A stretch of 64,000 nt of DNA from JAIOSF01 sp034716855 (GTDB lineage: Bacteria; Campylobacterota; Campylobacteria; Campylobacterales; Arcobacteraceae), in assembly GCA_034716855.1 (NCBI GenBank), contig JAYEKV010000160.1:1-64000 (forward strand). Direction: 5' to 3'. The position numbers and the translations under genes were made by a program. The notes below the pieces were generated by a model that saw nothing but the letters and a program-made list of their open reading frames with translations, was not told where the DNA came from and searched no databases. Position 1 is the first letter of the stretch, and each line of letters starts with the position of its first letter. This document shows positions 18,187 through 25,006 of the stretch, piece after piece.

Positions 18187-18819
18187 CTAGGTAAAAACTT
18201 TTTGAAGTTCTTTATTTATTCTACTTTTAGAAAGTTCTTCTATATTCATCTTTTTTAAGATCTCTTTAGTTTTAATGTCGGTATTTAAACTAAACTGTGC
18301 CATAAATCTGACGGCTCTTACCAAGCGTAAACTATCTTGCTCAAAGCTTTTCTCATCTACCACTCTTAATATTTTATCTTCAATATCGTCTAAACCATTA
18401 TGAAAATCATATAATTTACTCTCTAGTATATTATACATCAAACTATTCATAGTAAAATCTCGTCTTAATGTTGCTTTAAATTCATCATCCGTAATCTCTA
18501 TATCAAATCCGTGATAACCCTTTGAAACCTTAGTTTCGACTCTTGGCAGGGCGATATCAATACCTTTATAATTATATACATTGAACTTTTCAGACAATAC
18601 AACTGCATCTAGTTTTTGCATTATCTTTTTAAACAACTCTTGATCTACTCCAAAAACTTCAATATCTATATCATCTGAAACTATATTCATCATAGTATCT
18701 CTTAAAAATCCACCAACTATATATATTCGTTTTGTATATGGTAAAAAAGCTAGTTTGATTTGATCTAGTTTATCTTGTTGTGTAGTTAAAAAAGTAAGCT
18801 GTAATTTAGAAGATTTCAC
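18187..18819 (-). CDS. Class II tRNA nucleotidyltransferase/poly(A) polymerase family protein, head-and-neck only
   Basis: The 210 residues contain the nucleotidyltransferase motif GGFLRD (36-41) with D-D-I-D-I-E, then LRRDFTMNSLMYN, and the neck segment DSLRLVRAVRFMAQF that selects the base. These define the CCA-adding/poly(A) polymerase family. CCA enzymes are usually 380 residues or more with body and tail domains; here the protein ends just after the neck. Only four bases separate its stop from that of the convergent cyclase gene, so there is no hidden remainder. The start is GTG at 18819, preceded by AAGG. It may be a minimal tRNA 3'-end enzyme or a homologue with another role. Confidence 0.8.
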   Translation of the reverse strand: MKSSKLQLTFLTTQQDKLDQIKLAFLPYTKRIYIVGGFLRDTMMNIVSDDIDIEVFGVDQELFKKIMQKLDAVVLSEKFNVYNYKGIDIALPRVETKVSKGYHGFDIEITDDEFKATLRRDFTMNSLMYNILESKLYDFHNGLDDIEDKILRVVDEKSFEQDSLRLVRAVRFMAQFSLNTDIKTKEILKKMNIEELSKSRINKELQKVFT

Positions 18820-18834
18820 TTTTAGCCTTACTTT

Positions 18835-18840
18835 ATTATA
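18835..18840 (-). promoter_or_regulatory. Candidate -10 box for the tRNA nucleotidyltransferase-like gene
   Basis: On the minus strand this reads TATAAT, 15 bases before the GTG start with AAGG between them. It lies just downstream of the hairpin that may end the leu transcript. Confidence 0.45.
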
Positions 18841-18843
18841 ACA

Positions 18844-18860
18844 GGAGAGAGAAGCTCTCC
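18844..18860. terminator. Short GC hairpin downstream of leuB
   Basis: GGAGAG, five-base loop, CTCTCC. It sits 33 bases after the leuB stop on the minus strand. No T-run follows on that side, so if it terminates it does so weakly; on the plus strand a T-run follows further on. Confidence 0.35.
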
Positions 18861-18892
18861 CGTGTATTAATTTTTTTATATTTTTCTATTTA

Positions 18893-19954
18893 TTAAATGT
18901 AACTTGCAATTAGATCACCCATTTGTGAACAATTAACCTGACTCTTACAATCATAAGCAGCTAGATCACCGGTTCTATAACCCTCACTCATAGCTTTTTT
19001 AATAGCTGCATCAATAGCATCTGCCGCAGACTCTTCATCCAAGCTGTATCTAAGCATCATTGATGCACTAGAAATTGTAGCAATAGGATTTGCTATCCCC
19101 TGCCCTGCGATATCCGGAGCTGAACCATGAATAGGCTCATAAACTGCTGTTTTCTCACCAGTAGAAGCAGATGGTAAAAGACCTATTGAACCACTTAACA
19201 TTGAAGCTTCATCAGATAAAATATCACCAAAAATGTTTCCTGTTAGGATAACATCAAATTGTCTTGGATTTGCAATAAGCTGCATAGCACAGTTATCAAC
19301 ATACATATGTGTAAGTTCAACTTCAGGATACTGTGCAGCAATTCTTTCTGTTGTATCTCTCCAAAGTTGAGAAACATCAAGAACATTTGCTTTATCTATA
19401 GAGCAAACTCTTTTATCTCTTTTCATTGCAAGTTTAAATGCAACATGAGCAATTCTTTCGATCTCTGAAACAGTATATACCATAGTGTTCCAACCTTTTT
19501 CTTCAGTTTTACCTTTTGGCTCACCAAAGTAGATACCACCAATAAGCTCTCTTACAACCATAATATCAACACCTTTGATAACTTCTGGTTTTAGTGAACT
19601 TGCATCAACTAATTCGTCATATACAACTGCCGGTCTAAGGTTTGCAAAAACGCCCATCTCTTTTCTAAATCTTAAAAGTCCAGACTCAGGTCTAAGCTCT
19701 CTTGGCTGGTTATCCCATTTTGGACCACCAATAGCACCAAATAAACAAGCATCTGATGCTAATACACCATCAATAGTTTCTTGAGGAAGAGGATTACCTG
19801 TTGCATCAATTGCACATCCACCCATTAAATACTCTGAGTAATTAAAATCAATATCAAATTTTTTTCCAACTGCATCTAAAACTTTTACAGCCTCATCAAC
19901 GATCTCTACACCGATACCGTCACCTTTTATTAGTGAGATATTATAGTTTGCCAT
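18893..19954 (-). CDS. leuB: 3-isopropylmalate dehydrogenase
   Basis: LeuB oxidises and decarboxylates 3-isopropylmalate to 2-oxoisocaproate in leucine synthesis, using NAD+. Motifs include LIKGDGIG, FGAIGGPKWD, RELIGGIYFGEPKG, the Asp-rich metal and substrate segment NIFGDILSDEAS, and EPIHGSAPDIAGQGIANP near the NAD site. The chosen start ATG 19954 (353 residues) has a strong AAGGAAG ribosome binding site; an ATG six codons upstream lacks one. The gene overlaps the 3' end of leuD by 14 bases, so expression is coupled. leuA and leuC are not in the window. Confidence 0.96.
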   Translation of the reverse strand: MANYNISLIKGDGIGVEIVDEAVKVLDAVGKKFDIDFNYSEYLMGGCAIDATGNPLPQETIDGVLASDACLFGAIGGPKWDNQPRELRPESGLLRFRKEMGVFANLRPAVVYDELVDASSLKPEVIKGVDIMVVRELIGGIYFGEPKGKTEEKGWNTMVYTVSEIERIAHVAFKLAMKRDKRVCSIDKANVLDVSQLWRDTTERIAAQYPEVELTHMYVDNCAMQLIANPRQFDVILTGNIFGDILSDEASMLSGSIGLLPSASTGEKTAVYEPIHGSAPDIAGQGIANPIATISSASMMLRYSLDEESAADAIDAAIKKAMSEGYRTGDLAAYDCKSQVNCSQMGDLIASYI

Positions 19955-20441
19955 GTGCTTCCTTTTTTGCAAAATTCATTAAACCACCATCAGCTAAAAG
20001 CTCCTGCATAAATGGTGGGATTGGAGTAAACTTATAAGTTTTTTCAGTATCAATATTTTCAATTGTTCCTCCGTCTAAATCAACAGAAACCAACTCACCC
20101 TCTTTTATCTCTAATGCATTATCTAGTTCAAAAATCGGTAACCCCATATTAAATGCGTTTCTATAAAATATTCTTGCAAAACTTGGAGCAATAACTGCTG
20201 CAACACCTGCTGCTTTTAGTGCAATTGGAGCATGTTCTCTACTTGAACCGCATCCAAAATTTTCACCTGCTACTATTATATCCCCAGGCTGAACTTTTGA
20301 AGCAAAATCAGGATCTGCATCTTCCATAACATACTTTGCCAAATGGTGTGGATCACTACTATTTAAATATCTTGCTGCAATGATCAGATCTGTATCAATA
20401 TTGCTGCCAAAATTCCATACTTTACCAGTAATTTTATTCAT
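19941..20441 (-). CDS. leuD: 3-isopropylmalate dehydratase small subunit
   Basis: LeuD pairs with the iron-sulfur large subunit LeuC to isomerise 2- to 3-isopropylmalate. The 166-residue protein has the aconitase swivel-domain fold with the signature GENFGCGSSREHAP and the early NIDTDLIIAARYL. It heads the leuD-leuB pair. The large subunit is encoded elsewhere. It is divergent from rpoD, with 167 bases between the start codons. Confidence 0.95.
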   Translation of the reverse strand: MNKITGKVWNFGSNIDTDLIIAARYLNSSDPHHLAKYVMEDADPDFASKVQPGDIIVAGENFGCGSSREHAPIALKAAGVAAVIAPSFARIFYRNAFNMGLPIFELDNALEIKEGELVSVDLDGGTIENIDTEKTYKFTPIPPFMQELLADGGLMNFAKKEAHGKL

Positions 20442-20521
20442 AATTGTCTATATCCTTTAATATTATTAACCGCATTTTATCCAAAGTTTCATTAATTAAT
20501 TATTTTTTTAATAAGTTTGGG

Positions 20522-20527
20522 TATAAT
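20522..20527 (+). promoter_or_regulatory. Candidate -10 box for rpoD
   Basis: TATAAT preceded by GGG, 81 bases before the rpoD ATG. It predicts a leader of about 75 bases, which holds a hairpin. No convincing -35 box lies 17 bases upstream. Confidence 0.5.
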
Positions 20528-20544
20528 ATCGTCTTTAGTAACAC

Positions 20545-20577
20545 AACGAAAGATGTATTTTAAACATCATCTTCGTT
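20545..20577 (+). promoter_or_regulatory. Hairpin in the rpoD 5' leader
   Basis: The arm AACGAA-A-GATG pairs with CATCTTCGTT, a ten-base-pair stem with one bulged A and a loop of about 12 bases. There is no T-run, so it does not look like a terminator. It lies 30 bases before the rpoD start and could affect message stability or translation. Confidence 0.45.
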
Positions 20578-20608
20578 ATACAAAACTTATAAAGGCTTGT
20601 AACAATAG

Positions 20609-22471
20609 ATGGCAACAAAAGTAAAAGATATAAATAAATCAATAGAGAAGATCTTTAAAGAGCATAAAGATACTACACTGACACATGAACAACTAGTAAA
20701 AATATTTCCTAAATCTCCAACTGCAGCCGTTACAAAAAAAATAGTGGCTCAAAAGCAGCTATTTAATGTTACGCTTATTAGTTCAAGAGAACAAGCAAAA
20801 CGACTAAACGAAATAGAATTCAAAAAAAGAGAAGATGCTAGAATAAAAAGACAGGAAAATCCTGATGCTGACGAATTTGACCTTCTTAAAAATAAAGAGC
20901 TTCTAGAGTGGAGTAGATCCGACTCTCCTGTTAGAATGTATCTAAGAGAGATGGGTAAAGTACCTCTTCTTACAAAAGAGGAAGAGGTAGAGATAAGTCA
21001 ATCTATGGAAAAAGGTGAGGACACTATCCTTGATGCTATATGTTCAGTACCTTACCTTATAGATTTCATTTTAGAATACAAAGAGCCTTTAGTAAACAGA
21101 GAGAGAAAAGTAAAAGAGCTTTTTAAGAACTTTGATGATGAAGGTGATGATGAATCTGAAGATATTGAAGATACAGTAGAAGCCATAGAGGATGATGATA
21201 AAAAAGATAATAAAAAATCAAAAAAATTAGACAAAAGAGCTGAGAATATTATTGAATCTTTCAAAATTCTTGAAAAAGCAAAGAAAGACTGGATCAAATT
21301 CACTTCTAAAGAGGAATATAAAAGTGAAGATGAACTTGACATATTAGTTTATGATCTAGCCAATGCATTTAAAAAGAAGCTTATAAAAGAAAGTTTAATT
21401 GAACTTGGTCCTACTAGTAAACTTATTACGGAAATAGTAAAAGCTATGGAAACATCTTTAAATAGTGATGATGGTTTTGAGGTTGAACTTAAAAGACTAG
21501 AATATAAACTTCCATTATTTAATGATACTTTAAAAGCTAACCACCAAGAGATACTTGACAAAATATTAACACTTTCAAAGGTTGATATTATAGGTATGGT
21601 ACCTGAAGCCACAATGGTCTCTACATACATGGAAATAAAAAAACTATTTCAAACAGCAGAAGCTAGTAAAGGTGGTTTTGATCTTGAAGAGGAAGAGTTA
21701 AAAGATGTCCTAGAGCAGATAAAACTTGGTAAACAGATCACAGATAAAGCCAAAAACAGAATGGCTAAATCAAACCTTAGACTTGTTGTATCTATAGCAA
21801 AAAGATACACAAACAGAGGGCTTCCGTTCCTTGACCTGATCCAAGAAGGTAATATAGGACTTATGAAAGCTGTTGACAAATTTGAGTATAAAAAAGGATA
21901 TAAATTCTCTACATATGCTACTTGGTGGATTAGACAAGCTATCTCAAGAGCTATTGCAGATCAAGCAAGAACTATTAGAATTCCAATACATATGATCGAA
22001 ACTATCAATAGAATAAATAAGATCATAAGAAAAGGTATCCAAGAAGAAGGTAAAGAGCCTGATGTAGATCAAATTGCAAAAGATGTTGGTCTAACTGTAG
22101 ATAAGGTTAAGCAAGTAATTAAGATCACTAAAGAGCCGGTATCACTTGATGCCCCTATAGGAAATGAAGATGATGGTAAATTCGGTGACTTCGTTGCAGA
22201 TACACAAGCACCAACTCCTATTGAAAATATTATGCATGAAGACCTTTTAGGTCAAATTGATCAAATACTTGGTCAGCTTAATGAAAGAGAACAAGCTGTT
22301 ATTAGAATGAGATTTGGTCTATTAGATGACAAAAGTGATAGAACTCTTGAAGAGATCGGTAATACATTAAGTGTTACAAGAGAAAGAGTAAGGCAAATAG
22401 AGTCAAGTGCTATAAAGAAACTAAAACATCCTAAAGTTGGAAGAAATCTTAAAAACTATGTTGAGAGTTAA
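20609..22471 (+). CDS. rpoD: RNA polymerase primary sigma factor RpoD (sigma-70)
   Basis: The 620-residue protein has a short N-terminal region 1.1, an SPVRMYLREMG region 1.2, and a long acidic/Lys-rich non-conserved insert (about 170-220). Region 2 has DLIQEGNIGLMKAVDKFEY and the -10-binding FSTYATWWIRQAI; region 3 follows; and region 4 has TLEEIGNTLSVTRERVRQIE, the helix-turn-helix for the -35 element. It directs housekeeping transcription. The gene is single, with its own promoter and a strong terminator downstream. All core residues look intact. Confidence 0.97.
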   Translation: MATKVKDINKSIEKIFKEHKDTTLTHEQLVKIFPKSPTAAVTKKIVAQKQLFNVTLISSREQAKRLNEIEFKKREDARIKRQENPDADEFDLLKNKELLEWSRSDSPVRMYLREMGKVPLLTKEEEVEISQSMEKGEDTILDAICSVPYLIDFILEYKEPLVNRERKVKELFKNFDDEGDDESEDIEDTVEAIEDDDKKDNKKSKKLDKRAENIIESFKILEKAKKDWIKFTSKEEYKSEDELDILVYDLANAFKKKLIKESLIELGPTSKLITEIVKAMETSLNSDDGFEVELKRLEYKLPLFNDTLKANHQEILDKILTLSKVDIIGMVPEATMVSTYMEIKKLFQTAEASKGGFDLEEEELKDVLEQIKLGKQITDKAKNRMAKSNLRLVVSIAKRYTNRGLPFLDLIQEGNIGLMKAVDKFEYKKGYKFSTYATWWIRQAISRAIADQARTIRIPIHMIETINRINKIIRKGIQEEGKEPDVDQIAKDVGLTVDKVKQVIKITKEPVSLDAPIGNEDDGKFGDFVADTQAPTPIENIMHEDLLGQIDQILGQLNEREQAVIRMRFGLLDDKSDRTLEEIGNTLSVTRERVRQIESSAIKKLKHPKVGRNLKNYVES

Positions 22472-22500
22472 TACAAACTCTTAATATATTAAAAGTAATA

Positions 22501-22534
22501 AAAAAGGGCAAGATTTAAATATCTTGCCCTTTTT
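22501..22534. terminator. Bidirectional terminator between rpoD and the CNNM/CBS gene
   Basis: AAAAAGGGCAAGAT, six-base loop, then ATCTTGCCCTTTTT. The 14-base stem is perfect and has a T-run on either strand. It overlaps the last codons and stop of the convergent minus-strand gene. Confidence 0.9.
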
Positions 22535-23567
22535 CTTTTGCTTTTCTTTTGGAGCGCATAATAGCTGTAGCCAATTGTCTCATATCTTCTGTTGTATCAA
22601 GCTCATCCATAATCTCTAAACCAAGTAAGGTCTCAAGACAATCCTCAAGTGTAACAATACCCTCTGTTTGATCATAACTATCTGTAACAATAAGCATATG
22701 ACCTTTTGCTTTAGTAAAGCTACTCAAAGCTTTTAAAACAGGTATATTTTCATTAATACTTTCAACTTTACTCATGATAGTCTCTATAGTTACATCTGAA
22801 TTATTTATTGCATGCTTAAAGATCTTTTTAGTAAGAACCATACCCACAATATTATCTATAGACTCATCATAAACAGGAACTCTTGAAAACTTATAGGTTC
22901 GTTTGTCTTCTAAAAGATCTTTAATAAGAGTGTCTTTTTGTACAGCAAATACAACACTTCTAGGTGTTAAAATATCTTTTATCTTTTTGTTCTTTAAAGT
23001 TAAAGTATTTTCAATAATATCAGACTCCATATCATTTATAACACCATCCTCTTCACTCAAGAGTGCTGTATGTATAAGCTCTTCTCTTGATACTGTATCA
23101 CCTTCATTTTTATTATTTATCTTTCTGGTTACAAACATTGTAACTATTATTATAGGGTAAGTGATGAAAATAAATACATTAATAATTCTAGCAGCAACAG
23201 GAGCTAACTCTTTCCAGTAGACGGCACCTATAGTTTTAGGTATGATCTCTGCAAAGAAAAGAATACTAAAGGTTAATGCTATAGATATAAATAGTATAAG
23301 ATTACTGTCATTATTAAATACAACTTGTGCTTGAACACCAATAGCTGTAGCACCAAGAGTATTAGCAAAAGTGTTTAGTATTAATATTGATGAGATAGAT
23401 TTGTCTACATCTTTTTTTAAGTCCTTAAGCAAACTTCCCGCTTTTGGATTAACCTGCTCTAAAACAGAGATATAAGAAACATTAGTAGATAACAGTATCG
23501 ATTCCAAAACAGAACATAAAAATGATACACTGACAACTAAAATAAATAAAAAGATCAAATATTCCAT
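22515..23567 (-). CDS. CNNM/HlyC-CorC family membrane protein with CBS domains
   Basis: The 350-residue protein has an N-terminal CNNM (DUF21) domain with about four membrane segments (1-160, with VLESILLSTN near the start) and a cytoplasmic pair of CBS domains (about 190-320, beginning ILTPRSVVFAVQ). The family includes magnesium/cobalt exporters and proteins formerly called haemolysins. The C-terminal CorC/HlyC transporter-associated domain is missing; only a short basic tail follows the CBS pair. Probable role: divalent cation homeostasis. It appears to be a single-gene unit. Confidence 0.88.
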   Translation of the reverse strand: MEYLIFLFILVVSVSFLCSVLESILLSTNVSYISVLEQVNPKAGSLLKDLKKDVDKSISSILILNTFANTLGATAIGVQAQVVFNNDSNLILFISIALTFSILFFAEIIPKTIGAVYWKELAPVAARIINVFIFITYPIIIVTMFVTRKINNKNEGDTVSREELIHTALLSEEDGVINDMESDIIENTLTLKNKKIKDILTPRSVVFAVQKDTLIKDLLEDKRTYKFSRVPVYDESIDNIVGMVLTKKIFKHAINNSDVTIETIMSKVESINENIPVLKALSSFTKAKGHMLIVTDSYDQTEGIVTLEDCLETLLGLEIMDELDTTEDMRQLATAIMRSKRKAKEKGQDI

Positions 23568-23707
23568 ATATTATATTCTCACTTCTTTATATGTATATAT
23601 AAGACAACAATGGGGGGATGAACTATCCAAGTATTTCTCCTTAAGAATTTTAATATATTATTATACCAAATTTTCAATTATATTTACTGAAACTTTACTT
23701 AACAGTA

Positions 23708-24364
23708 TTAAAATACTTTTCCAATAGAACTTATCACCTTCCCCAATACATCTATTTTAACTTTTGAAGCGATTTGCACAGGGTATTCTTTGTTGTCAGA
23801 TATGATATCTAAATTACCGTCAACCCTTCTTTGTATTCTTTTTACAAAAAGTCCATTTTCATTTACAAAGGCATAAATACCATCTTTAGCAACATCATTT
23901 TTTGTTTTATCTATAAATATAATATTACCGTTGTTTAAAGTTGGTTCCATACTGTCACCGGTAACATTGATTGCTTCAATATTTTTTACATTTTGTACCC
24001 CTCCAACCATATCTACAAAGAAATCAGGCAATTCAAGTTTTTCAAATTCATCTTCACTATCATATGCACCTCCACCGGCACTTACATTTATAGTTGGATA
24101 GTATTTAATCCAATACTTATCCGTACTATCTATTAAACTACTTGGGTCTTGACCATATAGCATCCAATTTATAGATATTTTTTTTAAGGCACAAAAATCC
24201 AATATACTTGAAAAAGGTATACTATTTCTTTTTTTCATAGTGGCAAAATTTACACTTGTAATATCTAAAGCAGTTGCGATATCTTTATCGAATATCTTTT
24301 TATCTTTTTTTTCACTGGATAAAACATCTCTTAGTTTTTCTATTATCTCATTTATATCTAACAT
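23708..24364 (-). CDS. S24-family (LexA/CI-like) autocleaving transcriptional regulator
   Basis: Residues 1-70 form a phage-repressor-type helix-turn-helix domain (DIATALDITSVNFATMKKR). Residues 90-218 form a peptidase S24 domain with the A96-G97 scissile pair in NVSAGGGA, catalytic S138 in GDSMEPT and K175 in LFVKRIQ. All elements for RecA-stimulated or self-cleavage are present. It has a good AAGGGA ribosome binding site and overlapping TATAAT boxes about 20 bases upstream. A perfect palindrome 67 bases before the start may be its operator. No phage genes adjoin it, so it is probably a chromosomal stress regulator. Confidence 0.88.
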   Translation of the reverse strand: MLDINEIIEKLRDVLSSEKKDKKIFDKDIATALDITSVNFATMKKRNSIPFSSILDFCALKKISINWMLYGQDPSSLIDSTDKYWIKYYPTINVSAGGGAYDSEDEFEKLELPDFFVDMVGGVQNVKNIEAINVTGDSMEPTLNNGNIIFIDKTKNDVAKDGIYAFVNENGLFVKRIQRRVDGNLDIISDNKEYPVQIASKVKIDVLGKVISSIGKVF

Positions 24365-24430
24365 ACCAATCCCTTAATTATAAATTATATTAAAATAATA
24401 ACATAAAAAAAAGTATTTTTCAACAATAAA

Positions 24431-24445
24431 ATTGCATTTTGCAAT
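24431..24445. promoter_or_regulatory. Palindrome ATTGCA-TTT-TGCAAT, candidate operator
   Basis: The two six-base arms match perfectly around a three-base spacer, the size expected for a dimeric helix-turn-helix repressor. A second half-site TGCAAT lies 25 bases further on. It sits between the divergent S24 regulator and the micro-ORF. Assignment to the S24 regulator is inference from position. Confidence 0.45.
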
Positions 24446-24504
24446 ATTTTTTAACCAACCTACAAATATATGCAATAATTTCATATATAAATTAAGGAAA
24501 TAAC

Positions 24505-24579
24505 ATGAAAACCAAAATAGATTCATTTTCAGAGAAAATTGATACATTAATATATAAGATCGCTGAAATCATTTTGTAA
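24505..24579 (+). CDS. Possible micro-ORF encoding a 24-residue amphipathic peptide
   Basis: The ORF begins MKTKIDSFSEK and ends KIAEIIL, with AAGGA six bases before the ATG. Ile/Leu/Phe residues alternate with Lys, Asp and Glu in a spacing that would give an amphipathic helix. It is divergent from the S24 regulator and downstream of the candidate operator. I know of no homologue. It may be a translated small peptide or merely a leader ORF; the only support is the ribosome binding site and context. Confidence 0.35.
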   Translation: MKTKIDSFSEKIDTLIYKIAEIIL

Positions 24580-24722
24580 TATTGTAAAAAATGTATATTT
24601 TTTGTAAAATTTTTTATTTTATCTACCAAACAAAACAAATTAAATATTTACTAAAGCAATTTTAATATAAAATTAGGAAATTTTAATTATTGGCACAAAG
24701 CCGATATAAAATGGAGTTAATT

Positions 24723-24977
24723 ATGGAAGAAGTAAACTTAGTTACAGAAGCACTGAAGTTTATGGTTTTAGGTATGGGTGTAGTTTTTACATTCCTTATT
24801 ATTATGGTCTTTGTTTTGAAGTTTCAAGCGAAGCTTATTGCAAAATATTTCCCTGAAAAACCAAAAGATGTTTCTAATGAGTGGAAACCAAAAAATGCAA
24901 CTGAGTCTGAAGACAAAGCTACTATAGCGGCAATTACAGCTGCGATCATACATCACAATAATCACACAACACGATAG
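24723..24977 (+). CDS. oadG: Oxaloacetate decarboxylase-type subunit gamma (OadG)
   Basis: The 84-residue protein has one N-terminal membrane helix (about 10-32, within KFMVLGMGVVFTFLIIMV) and a hydrophilic tail ending HHNNHTTR. It is the small subunit that assembles the biotin-dependent decarboxylase alpha subunit with the membrane sodium pump OadB. The ATG at 24723 is chosen because GGAG lies seven bases upstream; TTG 24690 and ATG 24711 are alternatives. The His-rich end fits the zinc-binding tail known in OadG proteins. It is first in the oadG-oadA-oadB-pckA run. Confidence 0.85.
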   Translation: MEEVNLVTEALKFMVLGMGVVFTFLIIMVFVLKFQAKLIAKYFPEKPKDVSNEWKPKNATESEDKATIAAITAAIIHHNNHTTR

Positions 24978-25006
24978 TGTTTTGATTTATAAAAAGGTTA
25001 ATTATA

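Larger units (their letters stand above)
24365..24722. other. Intergenic region between S24 regulator and oadG
   Basis: This AT-rich stretch of about 360 bases contains, in order: minus-strand TATAAT boxes for the regulator (24377-24389), a palindrome (24431-24445), an isolated half-site TGCAAT (24471-24476), a 24-codon ORF with a good ribosome binding site (24505-24579), and the oadG leader. I saw no tRNA-like or riboswitch-like fold. Confidence 0.6.

Noticed and set aside
18893..20441. Full leucine operon
   Set aside because: Only leuB and leuD are present; leuA and leuC are not in the window.
23708..24364. S24 repressor as the marker of a prophage
   Set aside because: Flanking genes on both sides are housekeeping or metabolic; no integrase, structural or replication phage genes, and no attachment repeats were seen.
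24691..24706. TGGCAC near oadG, resembling a sigma-54 -24 element
   Set aside because: The GC of the -12 element is not at the required distance; only the first half matches.
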